Program-made: the position numbers and the translations under genes
In this document: one piece after another, positions 1 through 12,560 of the stretch
How positions within the stretch are numbered: position 1 is the first letter of the stretch
Layout of the letters: every line of letters begins with the position of its first letter
Notes under the pieces: generated by a model
Seen by the model: only the letters and a program-made list of their open reading frames with translations
Told to the model about the DNA's origin: nothing
Databases searched by the model: none
Assembly (NCBI GenBank): GCA_917880885.1
Contig: OU862912.1
Span: forward strand, 46,983,117-47,047,116
DNA: 64,000 bases
Reading direction: 5' to 3'
Origin: Limnephilus marmoratus
Lineage: Eukaryota > Arthropoda > Insecta > Trichoptera > Limnephilidae

Positions 1-1449
1 GATAATCAATACCTACTTCCAGGTTGAATCCATCACCAGCAAATCTTCATATCTATAAAGCTTTATAAAAAGCATCGGTTTTTACGTAATATTTATCTTC
101 TAAAAACAGCCTGAAGCCTTGTTTGCATAACAAATATGTGCGCTATAAATTACATTATTTAATTAGCTTTTAATATTATACTTTCGCAAAAAACTACCTG
201 TAATTAATGTCTCTATTTACGTGTGGAGTGCTTATAAAAAATATAGCGTGTTTCGTGATTTAATCAGGTATAAATTAATTAACTATTTTAAGTACAGACC
301 TAAGTTTTTTAAATGTTCATATCACATACAGTGTAATTAGCAGCTAATAGTTTGATGAACTTTAATAGATATCATAGAAATCGTTGTGTCTCCCTTACTA
401 GCATATTGAAAAATATGATCAAAACGGTATTGGAAAGAGAAAAAAACACGCTATGCATTCAAATCTTAAAGTTTGCCACAAAATAATAAAATATACACCT
501 TTATGAAACTAAAGTTTCCAACTGCAATTTGAAAAAAAATTTGAAACCTTGTGAATTTTAAAAAATTTATTTGTTCATGTAATGACATAAAAGTGTGGTA
601 ATGATAACGTTTATAATACATTTGTTTTATATAATATGTGTGTTTTTATTTTTTTCATTACTAGTAATTTTAGTTAGAAAAAATAAAACTTTTTAAAGTT
701 TGCATTAAAAAATATATATTTAATAAAATATATGATGATTTCTAATAATAACATTTGAGAGCATATTTCACCACCATTCAAAGTCAGTTTTTAGTTTTCG
801 GATAACTTCACAAATATTCAATTTATACGGATTTTAATGCAAAGCGGAAATATTCTGACCTAATGACAGAATATGGTCGAGGCCTGAGGGTTTTTTTTTT
901 CTTAAAAAGTCACGAATATTGCTCACGATCATAAATAAAAGCTTGGGATCGACTAGGAACCGTTAGAATATTTTCAGGTTTATGTTCTGTTCGCGCGTCT
1001 CCATCCCCGAAGCTTAAAGAAAAATCCATTTTTAGTTTCCAGCAACTTTAGGTTCGATCTTTAGTTATTAATTTATTTTCTCTTTACTTGATGATTAATT
1101 AAAAACATTATAAGGCCATCAATATAAAAGAACCTAATCGAAAGAAATAATGTAGAAAAAAAGCCTCGTGTTAACTTAGGCAAGTTACCTAACAATATAT
1201 TATTTATCGGTTATTTTTTTTTTTGCTTGTATATTTTAAGTAATAAGAATAATAGACAAACACGTCTATGGTTAAATATTTGCGAAAAAAATTGTACAAA
1301 CGCAATTATATTTGTTTGAGTTATGTAACTATTTGCAGATCATTATTGAAGCACGGGGCAAGTATCTAAGTAGGTATTACCCACACTTGTAGGTATTTAG
1401 ATTTTTTTAAATGTTACACGAAATTTAAAAAAAAAAAGAAAATACTCAC
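1..1449. other. AT-rich stretch, no gene recognised
   Basis: AT-rich sequence downstream of the minus-strand exon at 1450-1635, so probably its first intron. No convincing second exon was found. A short minus-strand stretch near 1-55 reads open for about a dozen codons, but its splice signals do not fit the phase-0 donor. Positions about 372-397 are an inverted match to about 8361-8386 (core ATAGAAATCGTTGTGTC); it is unclear whether these are ends of one element or scattered repeats. Confidence 0.4.
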
Positions 1450-1635
1450 ATATAAGAAAGGTTCCATATAAACTTCATACAAGTTGCTCTGGAATTCGGG
1501 TATCGGTGGCAGATTTCTGATGATAAGATTTCTTCCAAATCCTGGAATATCTTGAAACGCCTTTGCGCGAACCATGTCTGTAACTGCAACGATACAGACA
1601 ACAAAGGCGAGTCTCACAAACGATTTGAAAGACAT
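1450..1635 (-). CDS. First coding exon of a small secreted protein, unrecognised
   Basis: The exon encodes 62 residues from ATG (1635-1633) to a splice donor at 1450/1449 (minus-strand TTATAT|GTGAGT), which leaves the frame in phase 0. Residues 1-24 look like a signal peptide: MSFKSF, a hydrophobic core LAFVVCIVAV, then a cleavable VRA. The mature part holds GFGRNL and a proline-rich LPPIPEF and has no cysteine. A TATA box lies about 60 bases upstream and the leader is short, so this start is credible. Reading past the donor gives a run of Phe/Leu codons to a stop, which looks like intron. I do not recognise the family. Later exons must lie below 1450 or outside the window. The exon call is reasonably firm; the function is unknown. 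Confidence 0.6.
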
Positions 1636-1689
1636 TTCGAAAAATATTTTGCTGGATTACTTGCAAATAATTACACTACCGGAGATGAG

Positions 1690-1701
1690 TCTCTTATAAG
1701 C
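1690..1701 (-). promoter_or_regulatory. TATA box of the secreted-protein gene
   Basis: On the minus strand the sequence reads CTTATAAGAG, about 60 bases upstream of the ATG at 1635. A start site 25-30 bases downstream would leave a leader of about 30 bases. No strict insect initiator (TCAGT) is seen. Confidence 0.5.
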
Positions 1702-2285
1702 GTCCGCCCCTAATAAGGCTTCGATGGCAACTGACAGCTCTCGGTGTTATCGTTCAACAGCAAGTAGTGGTCTTGGACCAAAAGCTCCGCATTGGCTTCG
1801 AATCCTTGGCGGCACTGCACGGGAAGCTACTAGGGCGACACTGGCGGGGGTAATGACAAGCTGCAGGAAGTTTACGGGATGTTATTACTTATTATTTTCT
1901 GACGAATTCGTGTTCTTTAATCCAAACAATAGAGCCAAGGCAATTCACTGTGTCGAATAGCTCTCGATGTGTGAACACGGAGACTGTTAAGTCAATTTAC
2001 CTACGCCACATAAAAAAATGGTGGAGCTGGCTAAGTAAGAATAAGTTGTTAAATGGCTTTATGTTTCTAATTATTGTTATTATGGGTTCAATTTACAACA
2101 CACATCGATAACTATCTCTTATTAAAATCAGAAACATGTATTTTTTTCTATTGTTCGAGTCAATAGTATCTACCTATGTATGCATAAATAATGATTTGAT
2201 GAAAAATAAATATGTGCTATTACCACGGACAAGAAAAAGATGCTGCAAGTTATTTGTAAAGACGGAATAGCTCAAAGAATACCTA
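1702..2285. other. Intergenic, nothing recognised
   Basis: Upstream of the secreted-protein exon. A 78-codon plus-strand reading frame at 1724-1960 has no recognisable domain and is treated as chance. Confidence 0.35.
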
Positions 2286-2960
2286 CATGAACTCCACACA
2301 GGAGGCCCGGAGGAAAATAATTTCCCTCAGGGCACACGTGTGGATGGGTGACCAGACAACTCAGAATGAAACCAACTCAGAAGCACCTCAGAAAGGTCAT
2401 TAAGAGTGATGATAAAAAAATGATTAAATAGGTTAAGTTAGGTTAAGTTAGGTTAGGGTTATCGGCTATTTTAAAATAATTTTTTCATGGCTTTTAGTGA
2501 CCTTTCTGAGGTGTTTCTGAGTTGGTTTCATTCTGAGTTGGCATGGAACCGTGTGGATGATATTTTTAAGGAGTGAAAGTTCTGGGAAGGAAAAAGGTAT
2601 GAGGGATAGATAGGAATCTGGGGTTCAGTGTGTCCAGGAATGGCGAATGAATCCATCTCTACCACGGCGGTGCAAGACGTTGATTGGGTTCAGAGAGTCC
2701 GGCTGAAGAGCTCAAAGAGTCTCCCTCAACCAACCTCTCCCGATCCGGTACACCAAGCAGCTGATTGGGGCAGTTGCATCCGCCACTAAGACTTGGACAA
2801 AACTCATCCCATGAATCCGAGGACCTCTGCTAAGTCACCAACCGTAACTTGCCAATTGGGGTAATCTAGACAGCGGTGTAGGTTGCCAACGAATGGTTGT
2901 AAACCAATGAATGGTTCCTCGGGCTGCGGTATCCACGCCCGCCTCCCAAATTGTATATCC
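2286..2960 (-). mobile_element. Poly-A retroposon-like repeat 'family A', copy 1, with foldback
   Basis: This copy has the family-A landmarks: the CTCCACACAGGAGGCCC end at 2294, the palindromic core AGGAAAATAATTTCCCT, and the distal half ending near CCCGCCTCCC (about 2940). In the opposite orientation other copies end in poly-A, so it is read as minus. Inside it, 2362-2420 is the inverted complement of 2479-2545 (both carry CAGAATGAAACCAACTCAGA), a foldback around a GGTTAAGTTAGGTTA run. Family identity is by comparison with copies at 24147, 33600, 33935 and 63910. Confidence 0.6.
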
Positions 2961-5008
2961 ATCAATAGTTATTTGTATATACGTTATTCAGGACAATAAT
3001 TTTATAATCGTTGTTTCTCGAAAGCTAGAAACTCCAGAAAATCTGAACTGTGTTCGCCTCTTTGATCAGATACTAACTTGAATAGATGGTAGAGAAATAC
3101 TGTAACATTTGAGTCTCTAGGCTCTTCCACCCGTTTCTATGAGGAAACATCGTGTAGATTTTTTTGGTAAATAGTACTCGTGTATCGTGTATGCTTCTCG
3201 AAATCATGACTCAAATCTCAATGAATTACGCATCCTCCACGTTTCTTGGTAGAAGATACAGAAGAAATCCGATAAAAAAAAAGTGTTTAATCAATCCCCG
3301 TCGCCAGGTAATCTAAGCTTGTGTGCATTTTGCTCTGAATTGGGAATTCAGAGACGTTTTCAATTATTTACAGTAAACTCCAATAATAATATGCAAAAGA
3401 GCGGTTTGCAGACTATTAGAGAATGTATTCAATCCACTTTACATGTTCTGTACCGGGTAATACAAACTCATAGAATACAAAAAAGCTTACGGTAATAAGA
3501 CGAGATGCATCTTCCATTTTTTTAATGAAATCGATCAGATCTTTTTGGCTTTTGATAAAACCTAAAAACGTACCTAGGACCACGAGATGTTAGTTTTTAT
3601 TTCGTGCAATAAGACTTTTGTTTTCCATTAATAATTAAAACAATTTGTAATTTTTACTATGTGATGTTAAGTAATTGTTTTATGATCTACATAAAATTAA
3701 CAAAAACAAAAAGTAAATTGTATGATATAGTAGTGAGTATTTATTTTTTATATTAAAGTTTATTGAGGAATCATAGTTAAAAATAAAATCATTGTATATT
3801 TATTAATGAATATAATATAAACGAGTTAAGTTTCATTTATAATATTTTTTTGTTATGCTCAAAGATTGGGACGCAAGAAGTTATTAAAAGTTATAATAGT
3901 ACCAGATAGTAAAATTAAAAAATTATTAAAAAGAAAAATTAAAAGTATGGAAATATATTTTTTTAAATTATATTGTAAAAGAAACAGATAACCAAGTATA
4001 ATAGAATGCACTTTTATTTATTGATATTACGTACTCTTATTTCTAATACATCAATTTTTTACATGCAATTTAATTTTAATTTTAAATGTCGGTAGGTACC
4101 TATTTCATTAATAATTTCTAATGGAATATTAAGTTAAAATTTTCCTCTTACCCCTGCAGGTACATAATAGTACAGTAATTTGTAGTAAATCAAGATCGAT
4201 CACAGAAAACAAACCTATATTATTATAATATAAGTAGAACTGATATTATCTTTAACAATTTTATTTCCTATATCCAACTAAGAATTTATCTGATAAATAC
4301 TTTTTTTAAATTTAAGGCGATCCAATAGTCCAGGAAAAAATCGAAATCGGAATTCACGCCCCTTTATGGGAGGAGTTTAAAAATACTTGAGAAAAAGTTT
4401 TTCCAGGTTGGAAAAGGTATTTGAGAATTTTTTTACTGGTTGATTTCGTAAAGGCCTGTAAAAAACATTAACTCCTTTTTTACGAATTTTTTATCTTAAT
4501 AAAACGGAAATAAAAAATATATTTCACGGAAAAAAGCGACGCGGAGCGTAACGTCTGTTCCCCGCCCCGTCCGGGACGTAACTGATAAAAAAAATGGGTG
4601 CCACAAGTATGTAGACCTTCGGAGGACGGCATACGGTTCACTTTGAAAAACCCAATTCGTCGACTAGCGGCCGTATTATAAAATAACAACGCGATAATGC
4701 ATATTTTATTTTATTTTGTGGAGTTTTAGTGGAGAGATTATTATAAAATAAACTGAATTTGCCTCTTTATACAATAAAACCATATCAGAAAAGGGGTTTA
4801 TGAATAGGGGAGTTTGGACTTGAAAGTATTTTTTAAATTCTTTATTTTTTCTATTCATATTAAAAAATTGACCGAAATTTTGAAGGGATAAGGTATGTTC
4901 TACACGTAATATTTAATTGAAGCATCTATAATACTTCTAAACGATCAAATTTTCAAAACAAAAACATATGATTTTGTATGATTTTGCATTATTTAGTTTG
5001 GTTTCATC
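2961..5008. other. AT-rich intergenic, nothing recognised
   Basis: Mostly A/T-rich DNA with short chance reading frames. About 4860-4970 resembles about 60480-60580, so part of it is probably an old repeat. No gene, RNA or clear element edge was seen. Confidence 0.35.
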
Positions 5009-5725
5009 TTAAGAGCGTTTAACCAGCCAGCGGACGAAAATCCACATTTCGTCGAAAGTTGTTCTTATGATCGTACAGGGCGGTTACAATGAGAAAGATT
5101 AATTATTCTCCGTACCAGCTTTTTAAATTATAACTCAATATCGAATTTATTTCAATTCAAATTAGCTTTAATTTATACCTTCATCCAAAAATGCTGAAAG
5201 GCGTGATGATAAAACTATTAAAATAATGTACTTTTTGTAGTTATTTTTTGATTATAAGTATTTTCATTTTTCAATAATGTCTAAATTTAATAAGAATGTT
5301 AAAAAAATCTGAAATATATTAGTTTGTAAGTGCGCAAATAAATACACAAACGGACCAATTTTCGCCAAGAAACACATGTACGTACATTTTTTAATGATTT
5401 TGTTGAAACTAAAATTAAAATTCTAAAACATACGTTTGCTAGATAATGTATTGATTTATTTTACTGCATGATTTTATTATTTGAAATGGGTGTGGTATAA
5501 TACAAAAACTTTTTTGAAAATTGAACAAATCTGCCAACGACCTATGGAATAACCTTATTATACTAAAAATTTAAAAAATTTCTCAAAATGTATTACATAC
5601 GAATGCTAGATAAAAGAACAATCTTTCGAAATCCATTTATAATTTTTTGTGGAAAAGAGTCAATACGTCTAAAAACTTTTTTGAAAATGACGTATTTCCG
5701 GTTTTCTCTGGTAATGCCCTCTTAA
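5009..5725. mobile_element. TTAA-flanked non-autonomous DNA element (piggyBac-like), intact copy
   Basis: A 709-bp element (5013-5721) bounded by TTAA on both sides (5009-5012 and 5722-5725). Its ends are imperfect inverted repeats, GAGCGTTTAACCAG and, reversed, GAGGGCATTACCAG. No open reading frame of note. A second copy at 29485-31250 begins at the same TTAA-GAGCG and is split by a LINE, which supports this boundary. TTAA target duplication is the hallmark of piggyBac-type transposases; that assignment is inference. Confidence 0.65.
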
Positions 5726-5995
5726 GTATACAATCTTCGAATTATAACCTCATCTTCATAAGTTTATTAGTATTTACACATACTCTTAACTTCTATTTAT
5801 CATTATTTGCTATTTTACAAGCTGATAAGGCCTCTTTATTACTTACGCTATTCTGATTTCTTACATCATAATTTCTGTCTTATAGTATAAGTTAAATGAT
5901 GTAAAAACCGAAAGGCGGTGTTGCAATTAAATAAATTTAAAAAAAGTAATCTTAAAAATTATATGTTTATTCGATTTAAATTTGTGTCGCAACGA

Positions 5996-6976
5996 CGCAC
6001 AGTGATTCGTTTCATACAAGCTAGACGCTAATAAGTCACTTTTGAATTCCCAAACAATGACGTCATGGCGACATTACCAGATAGACAGGATAATAAATGC
6101 ATGCTGAATTGGGGTGATTAGTGCACGCATTTACTCATAGCAGAGGCCTAAAGTCGGATAATGTGTTTTGAAATTATCATTTGCATTTATTCGCTCGTTG
6201 CAGCTCGACATTGAAAAGTGTTTTTTTTTCGGTTCTGTAAAATGGAGGCTACTTTGGAAGGTATGGTTTAAAGTTTTTTCTTAATACTTTAGTGTAAATA
6301 ATTTTAGTTGTTTTTTAAATAATAAATAAGTTTTGTGTTTTTTTTGGCCTAAAAAATGTTAAACTTCTATCTTCTCGAGAGTTTATCTCAGAGAGTATAT
6401 CAAAATAGCAAAAAAAATTCTTTTTTTTTTAAATAGTGCAACTAATATTCTATTCATATCAGTTTCGATATTAACCCACACCTATCCACATTATTACTAT
6501 TTTTTCATTTTACAGGAACCACATACAAGATTTCCAGGCTGGAATTGTTCGTGACATGGAAGAGTTTGCCGAAGAAAAAAAAGGCTTGAGGGAATGTTTA
6601 ACAAAATTTTAAGTACGTTTGAACTTGATAAGCTCAGTGCAAATGATGAAAAAAAGTTAAAAAACCAAATAAGGCTTACATCTTTGAAAATAAGCCTTAA
6701 TTTGAGCGTAGTTTTAGCAATTTATTACGCTCAAAATTCACTTTTTTTTTACTTTTTACATAAAATTGTTTTATTATAAACCTCAAATACTCTATTAACA
6801 CATTATTTAAAAATTATTTAAAAAAATATAATAATAAAAAAAACGAAAAAATAAATAAATTTAACACTAATTTTCATAAAATTATTGTTGACTACACCTC
6901 AATAGAGGGATAAAAATAATTTAATCACGTGTAAGAGTTTTTAGCGTCTAGCATGTATGAAACGAATCACTGTGCG
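5996..6976. mobile_element. 981-bp TIR element with a possible spliced coding remnant
   Basis: Arms of about 38 bp at 5996-6034 and 6939-6976 are near-perfect inverted repeats (outer end CGCACAGTGATTCGTTTCAT; inner part CTAGACGCTAA). Inside, ATG at 6242 opens a 19-base exon with donor G|GTATGG at 6261; an acceptor TTTTACAG at 6515 rejoins the frame to give a 27-codon peptide ending in TGA. This could be the start of a transposase whose body was deleted. Target duplication is unclear because both flanks are CGACG-rich. Superfamily not assigned. Confidence 0.55.
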
Positions 6977-9130
6977 ACGCGACGTAGCCAAGATATTTTA
7001 ATAAAATCGTCATATTATGTTTATAACAAAACCTGAGTTCTTTTTACTTAAAAAAAATGTTAAAGAAAAACATAATTTTATTTTCCATTTGTCGTTTATG
7101 CTTAAACTTATTTTTTTATAAAGCGTGTCTCAAATGACGGAAGAAACACTTCAAAGATGCACGTTAATATATTTTAAAGAATTTTAATTAGTTTTTGGAA
7201 CTCGATATGAACCATGTTGTTTGTAATCAAACACCTGCCGTCTTCTAGCCAATATTTTAATGGTACGGAGGTGTTCCTTGCGAAGATTTATAAAAAACCG
7301 ATCGAATTTATCCTGCCGAACTATCTTCATCTTCCATATGTTTGCAAAACGCCCATTTCTCAGAAGTTTACCTGCCGATAGAGGAAGGCTAGTCCAAATT
7401 ATAGGGTTCACCATCCGAAACCAAAAATTATTAAACACTTCGCTATGAAAAGAGGATGATTTAGAGAACGTTAATCAAAATGAAGAATGCACCCAAAATT
7501 GCACTAAACATTGACATCGTTCCAACCTATTGACAATTTGATTATACATCCAGTTGGCCAAATTAATATCACGGATAAAACTATTTAAAAATTGAAAAGG
7601 GCTTTACAAAACGATAACTTTATCGTAGAAATTAACCTTTTCCACATTAGCATGGCTTCACGATCGGAGTTTTAAATGCTGGAAAATATTAGATATTAAT
7701 GCATATTTTATGTAATTTTAATCCAATGATCTTTTCCGGGGATTAATTAAAACCGGGAAAATGTTATAAAGTTAAACTTGCGGATGTTGAGAATTATTAA
7801 CCAATGTCAATGCTGAAAGCTAAATAATTTCGTTTTGTAAACAAACTTATGAAGGCGCCAATAAGGGAGCACATGCGTTTATTTCCACCACAAACAGGTA
7901 TGAAATTAATAATTGCTACTTGACTAATTTATTAATATTTCTGCATTTAGTAAACCTATTCAAAGTGAAACTGTTTCATTTCAATTTCATTATTATTAAT
8001 TGGCGGTATATTTTTACATTAATCTCTCAAGCCTGGATCATATTTTGTCAGGGGGCCAAAATATTTTCGCTTTGCAATGAAATCCAAATAATTGAAATAT
8101 TTCTAAAAATATCGGAAAATTAAAAACTGTTTTTGAAAGGTGACCAAATACTTTTTGAAGTACAAAAATTTTGCATGCAAACGTAAAAAAAATCGCACAC
8201 CTTTCTAAAAACACATACCTTCATGGACAAATGTACTATAAACGTCATTTTCACCTCACTTTTTTGTCGTTCCGTGTAAAAATAATTAATTAAAAAAACC
8301 AAAATGTTGCATTTTTTTTTTTCAAATTGCTATCCAAAACTTTGGTTTCTCACTATGATGGTAAGGGTGACACAACGATTTCTATGAGACCTATACGGGT
8401 TGTTCCGAAAAGCGAACAAATTAGCTTGATGGGTTAACCTTACATTACTTAATCAGAAGCGTTTGAATAAACAGTACAACTCTTTAGTATTTTTACAAGT
8501 TAAAAAATAAGTAAGCAATTTTTTCTGGGTTTTATGTATTTGTCTTAAGTAAATATCACAAACCGTCGGGAACCAATAACTAGGGAATGAACCCACACAT
8601 GTTACTATGATAATATCATTGTAATAATAAATACAATAATTCTAAAAACGACATTTCCGCGAATCTTTGAACGTTGTCGTTTTTTTGTCATTTTGTTCGT
8701 TGTACATTTTGTCGGAGATATTGATTCTTCCAGTTTACAGTCTGCCTTAAATAAATAAGTATTATTGGATGATTTAATTCAATATTTACTCTTTACGTTG
8801 CACTAATCAAAATTTTAATCTAAAAAATTAAGAAAAAAAATCTAAAATACTGTCAAAAATAAAGACTAATAATATTCGTATGTTTACTTTGTGATATTGA
8901 AATAGGAAAATTAAATAGTGATTGTTTCAGTGGTGTAACGATTGCTTAGATCACTGAGCTACTGCCAACGGTCCCGGACCTGAAAGGGGCCCTCGTCAGG
9001 ACATTAAAATGCAAAAAAAAACTTTTTTATTTGAAGTTTCAGAATTTCGAAATTCGGTAATTACTTAGCGAACGAAGTTAAAATTTCAGATTGCCGCCCT
9101 AAATGTCTAAATGTCTACAAGGGCGTACAG
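6977..9130. other. AT-rich intergenic, nothing firmly recognised
   Basis: No gene was recognised. A minus-strand reading frame of 84 codons at 7184-7438 overlaps a plus-strand frame and matches nothing I know. About 8361-8386 is the inverted partner of about 372-397. Confidence 0.3.
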
Positions 9131-9734
9131 AGTCACGTGGGGTAACCGTACGCAGTTTTTACATTGGGATTTTTGTGTTAAAACGCTTTAGGTATTTTGC
9201 TCATTTTTTTGTTTATTGATATGATTGATCATTAAGGCATCTCAAACAAACATAAAAACCTTATGTACTTAGTTCATAAATCAAAAAGTTATATAAAAAT
9301 GTTTACATGCATGTCGATTACGAACACTTACCCCACGTGCGGGGTAAATATTCGCATACCGTAGAGAAGTGTTCAAATCAGATTAGTGGTTATCTTTAAT
9401 AGAATTATCACTTTTCACCCGTATAACTAACAATATTTTACCACAAATTATCATAGACCACATCGCTCTGACTCAGTTGGTTACACAATAGCACACATCG
9501 GTAAGTAAACATGTCGATAGCAGATGACAAAATTTAAGAAAAAGCACGAAAAACAGTAGATAATTTACCTACCAATTTTTATTTTCAAATTAGGATTCAC
9601 TGTACTCATATCCTGCTTCAATGCGACCCAAAACGCTACTCAATTAAAGAACGTGCGGGCGCGAAACAGGCACGACCACCTCGGAAACATCATTGCGAAC
9701 ACTTACACTCTGCGTACGGTTACCCCACGTGACT
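9131..9734. mobile_element. 604-bp element with perfect 25-bp terminal inverted repeats
   Basis: The arms 9131-9155 and 9710-9734 are exact reverse complements, beginning AGTCACGTGGGGTAACC. An internal relative of the arm motif (TACCCCACGTGCGGGGTA) lies at about 9330-9348. No transposase sequence is visible. No clear target duplication, so the superfamily is open. Non-autonomous DNA transposon (MITE) is the simplest reading. Confidence 0.65.
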
Positions 9735-10111
9735 ATATATGGGGAGGGGGGAGGGGTTCAACCTCCACCCATCGGCCTCAGTATTGCATAGGAAAAAAGA
9801 GGATAGTACATCTTCCTGGAAAATACAATAATATTATTTGCATTATCCCTTATCAATGAGATGTAAATAATGAATTATGGTACTTACTTACTGCAAAATA
9901 CTTTCAAATAACTTTTCCACCACCCCCTTTCCTCCTCCATCGGTTATATTATGTATTAATGCCTTATTGTCAAGGTATAAGTATGTAAGTATGCCTTGTT
10001 ATTTTATATTATTGTTGTTATTATTATCGATATTCTTATTAATACCGGACAAACTAATAGTTTAAATTAGAGCACTTGAAAATAAGGATTTATTTTAAAG
10101 GCATTTTCGGA

Positions 10112-11505
10112 ATATTTTTATTTATTTTTTTTTTTTATTTTATTTATTTGGGAGACCAACAGTTTACATTAACAACAAAGTATATAATAATTGAGTACAA
10201 TAATTGAACCAATTAGAGGTTTCCACATGGGTATTGTATACAAGTGTGTAGTTATTCCAGAAATATTTACTCATAAAAAATTACATTTCAAGAGACGAAT
10301 TACGAGTTATTAAGGTGGGGATAGGAAAGGGGTAGGATGGGGGGGGATCGGTTAAGTTGAGGTATAGTAATAAAAATATGCGTGACAAAAATTAAAAGAG
10401 AGAGAAAAAAAAAAAAAGGAAGTTTATAGAGTGGTGGTTGTATTAGAGGGTATCTATAAGTATTGTTATTGTAGAGTATCGAGAGAGTATCTGTGTGATT
10501 TTAAGGAGTGTGGTGCAGAGTTAAAAATGTCAAATTGTGTATAGTGTGTGTTGAAAGTGTTGGATGCACGATAGATGAAAGAGTTCTGCTTAGAATTAGT
10601 GTTGCACCGAGGGAGGCTAAGAATCATGTCTGATCTTGATCTTGTTCGTCTGTTTGGAACTCGTATCTGTATTCGTTCTAGGAGTGCTGGACAATCTACA
10701 ACGGATCTGGCTATTTTTTGAAGAAAAAGTACATCGGCCGAGCTTCTTCGAGCTTCTAATGGTAGTATATTGAAGTACGCGGCTGAATCTTGGTGACTTA
10801 GGTGTGGGCGGAAGCTGCGGAAATCTAAGTATCTTATAAAACGATTTTGAACACGTTCTAGATTTTCCACATATGATTTGTATTGCGGATTCCAAACTTG
10901 TGATGCGTATTCTAGTAAGCTACGGACATAAGCAAAATATAGGATTTTCATTGTTCTAAAGTTATCGAATTTTTTACATGTCCTAAGAATGAATCCTAAC
11001 ATTTTCGAAGCTTTTGATGTGACTGAGTCTATATGAATATCAAAAATAAGCTTAGAGTCCAATGTCACTCCCAAATCTTTGACTTCTGTTTTGTTGATTA
11101 ATATTGAGCCGTTCAGATTATATTCATAGGTAACGATATTTTTATTTCGTGTGAAGTTCACGATGAAGCACTTCTTAACATTGATTTTAAGGGTATGCTG
11201 TGTACAGTAAACATTAAGACGGTTTAGGTCCTCCTGCATTTTTTGACAGTCAGCAGTACATCTGATGGGATAAAACACCTTCATATCATCTGCGTAAAGT
11301 AATGTTTTGGAGTGTTTGAAGCATTGGCCTATATCATTAATGTAAATATTAAAAAGTAACGGTCCCAATAGAGATCCTTGAGGCACACCTGATGGGACGG
11401 TTACCCAGTCCGATTTAAAACCACCCACAACTACGACTTGACTACGGTTTGATACATAGGATATGCGCTATTTATAGACTTGTCCAGGGCCTTGGAAGTT
11501 TGTCG
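10112..11505 (-). mobile_element. CR1/Jockey-like LINE, 5'-truncated, with A/T-rich tail
   Basis: A minus-strand non-LTR retrotransposon fragment. It runs from a relic of reverse-transcriptase motif A (about 11480-11505, reading SKALDK) to a 3' tail of TTTATTT-type repeats at 10112-10150 (plus-strand view). The region between motif A and the next conserved block (RISYVSNRS) is missing, so the element is internally deleted as well as 5'-truncated. Confidence 0.75.
10466..11456 (-). pseudogene. Reverse transcriptase C-terminal half of the LINE
   Basis: Over 320 uninterrupted codons of a LINE reverse transcriptase. Recognisable blocks are VPSGVPQGSLLGPLLF, the catalytic YADD, a DLGVTLDSKL thumb-type block, and SLLEYASQVWNP typical of CR1/Jockey-group enzymes. 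In a full enzyme this would copy element RNA at a nicked target. There is no start codon that makes biological sense, and the palm motif A region upstream is deleted, so it cannot be active. The long open frame suggests a fairly recent insertion. Clade placement is from motif style only. Confidence 0.8.
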
Positions 11506-12229
11506 CTGTGCCACTGTATTCTTTATAATTCAGTATGCACCTTATGCGATGAAATCATCCTTAAACATTGATTTAAAACCAATGACGATATTCTACACAA
11601 GAAAACTAAAAGATTGCCGACCTTCAGAAGATAAACCTAAGAGATAAATTGTTGTAATTTTATGTATTTTACATGAACAGATATTCATAAAAACAAGAAA
11701 ATCTTTTTGTTAAATAAGATGTAACTAGTCACCAATGTTTATGTTTATACAATGAGTTAGTCATTTTTGCCCAAGGACCATGTTTTACGAGTATTCCCTT
11801 TGGAGTCAAGAGGTTTAGTGGGCTCAAAAGTCAGTCATTAGTCGTAGGTCAGTCACGAGTCACGATCAACGCAGGTTTAATGGTCATCAAAGGAAGAATA
11901 ATTAAATAGTGAAGAAAAAATATCATAAATCGTTTCACAATCGTGTTTAAAATACTTAGTAAAAATAATGCAAAAAACATTGTTGGGAAGAGAATTTTTC
12001 GTAAACAATAATTCGGTATTGTAGCGGTGGTAATAAACTAAAATCTACAATTAATGTACGGCAAACACAATTAGTCTTTATTTTGAGTAGTTACGATCAA
12101 TTTGCAAGTATGACACAGTTCACTAATAGTAAAACCGTACAAAACTATAACAATAACTTGATGGGTATTTTAACAAAAGTAACCCAAAGGAAACTAATTG
12201 TTCCCTCAACCACCTTTTAACAAAAGCAT
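11506..12229. other. Intergenic, nothing recognised
   Basis: AT-rich, without open frames or clear repeats. Confidence 0.3.
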
Positions 12230-12560
12230 TTTCAGGCCAATGTCATCATCTTTCTTGATATGGAGAGCGTCTTTTTAGGAAAGGAAGGTGAGAAAATTCA
12301 AAAGGAAAGGAGGAAAAAAGCATGAGGGATGAGTAGGAATCTGAAGGTCAGTGTGTCTTGGAAAGATGCACTTATGAATCCATCCCTCCCACTGCGTTGC
12401 AAAGCGATGTTCCGATATGGAGAGGTTCAAGGGACACCCTCAACCATTCTCTCCCGATCCGGCCTGCCATGCAGCTTGTGGTCAGACGCATCTCTCGCCA
12501 ATACCCGTACAAACCTACTCCGTGAACCCAGGCACCCTTGCTAAGACACCAAAAGTAGCG
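12230..12560 (-). mobile_element. Family A repeat, copy 2 (partial)
   Basis: Shares with copy 1 the stretch around GATGAGTAGGAATCTG, the CTCCCGATCCGG block and the AACCCAGGCACCC block. The palindromic poly-A-proximal end is missing. Confidence 0.5.

Noticed and set aside
1..60. Second exon of the secreted-protein gene
   Set aside because: A short open stretch is present, but the usable acceptor gives the wrong phase or a stop; not enough support.
2425..2457. Telomeric (TTAGG)n tract
   Set aside because: Only a few degenerate units inside a foldback; likewise at 20570-20590. Not telomeric.
8361..8386. Right end of an 8-kb transposon starting at about 372
   Set aside because: Only about 25 bases match in inverted orientation, with no target duplication or further arm similarity; more likely two separate repeat scraps.
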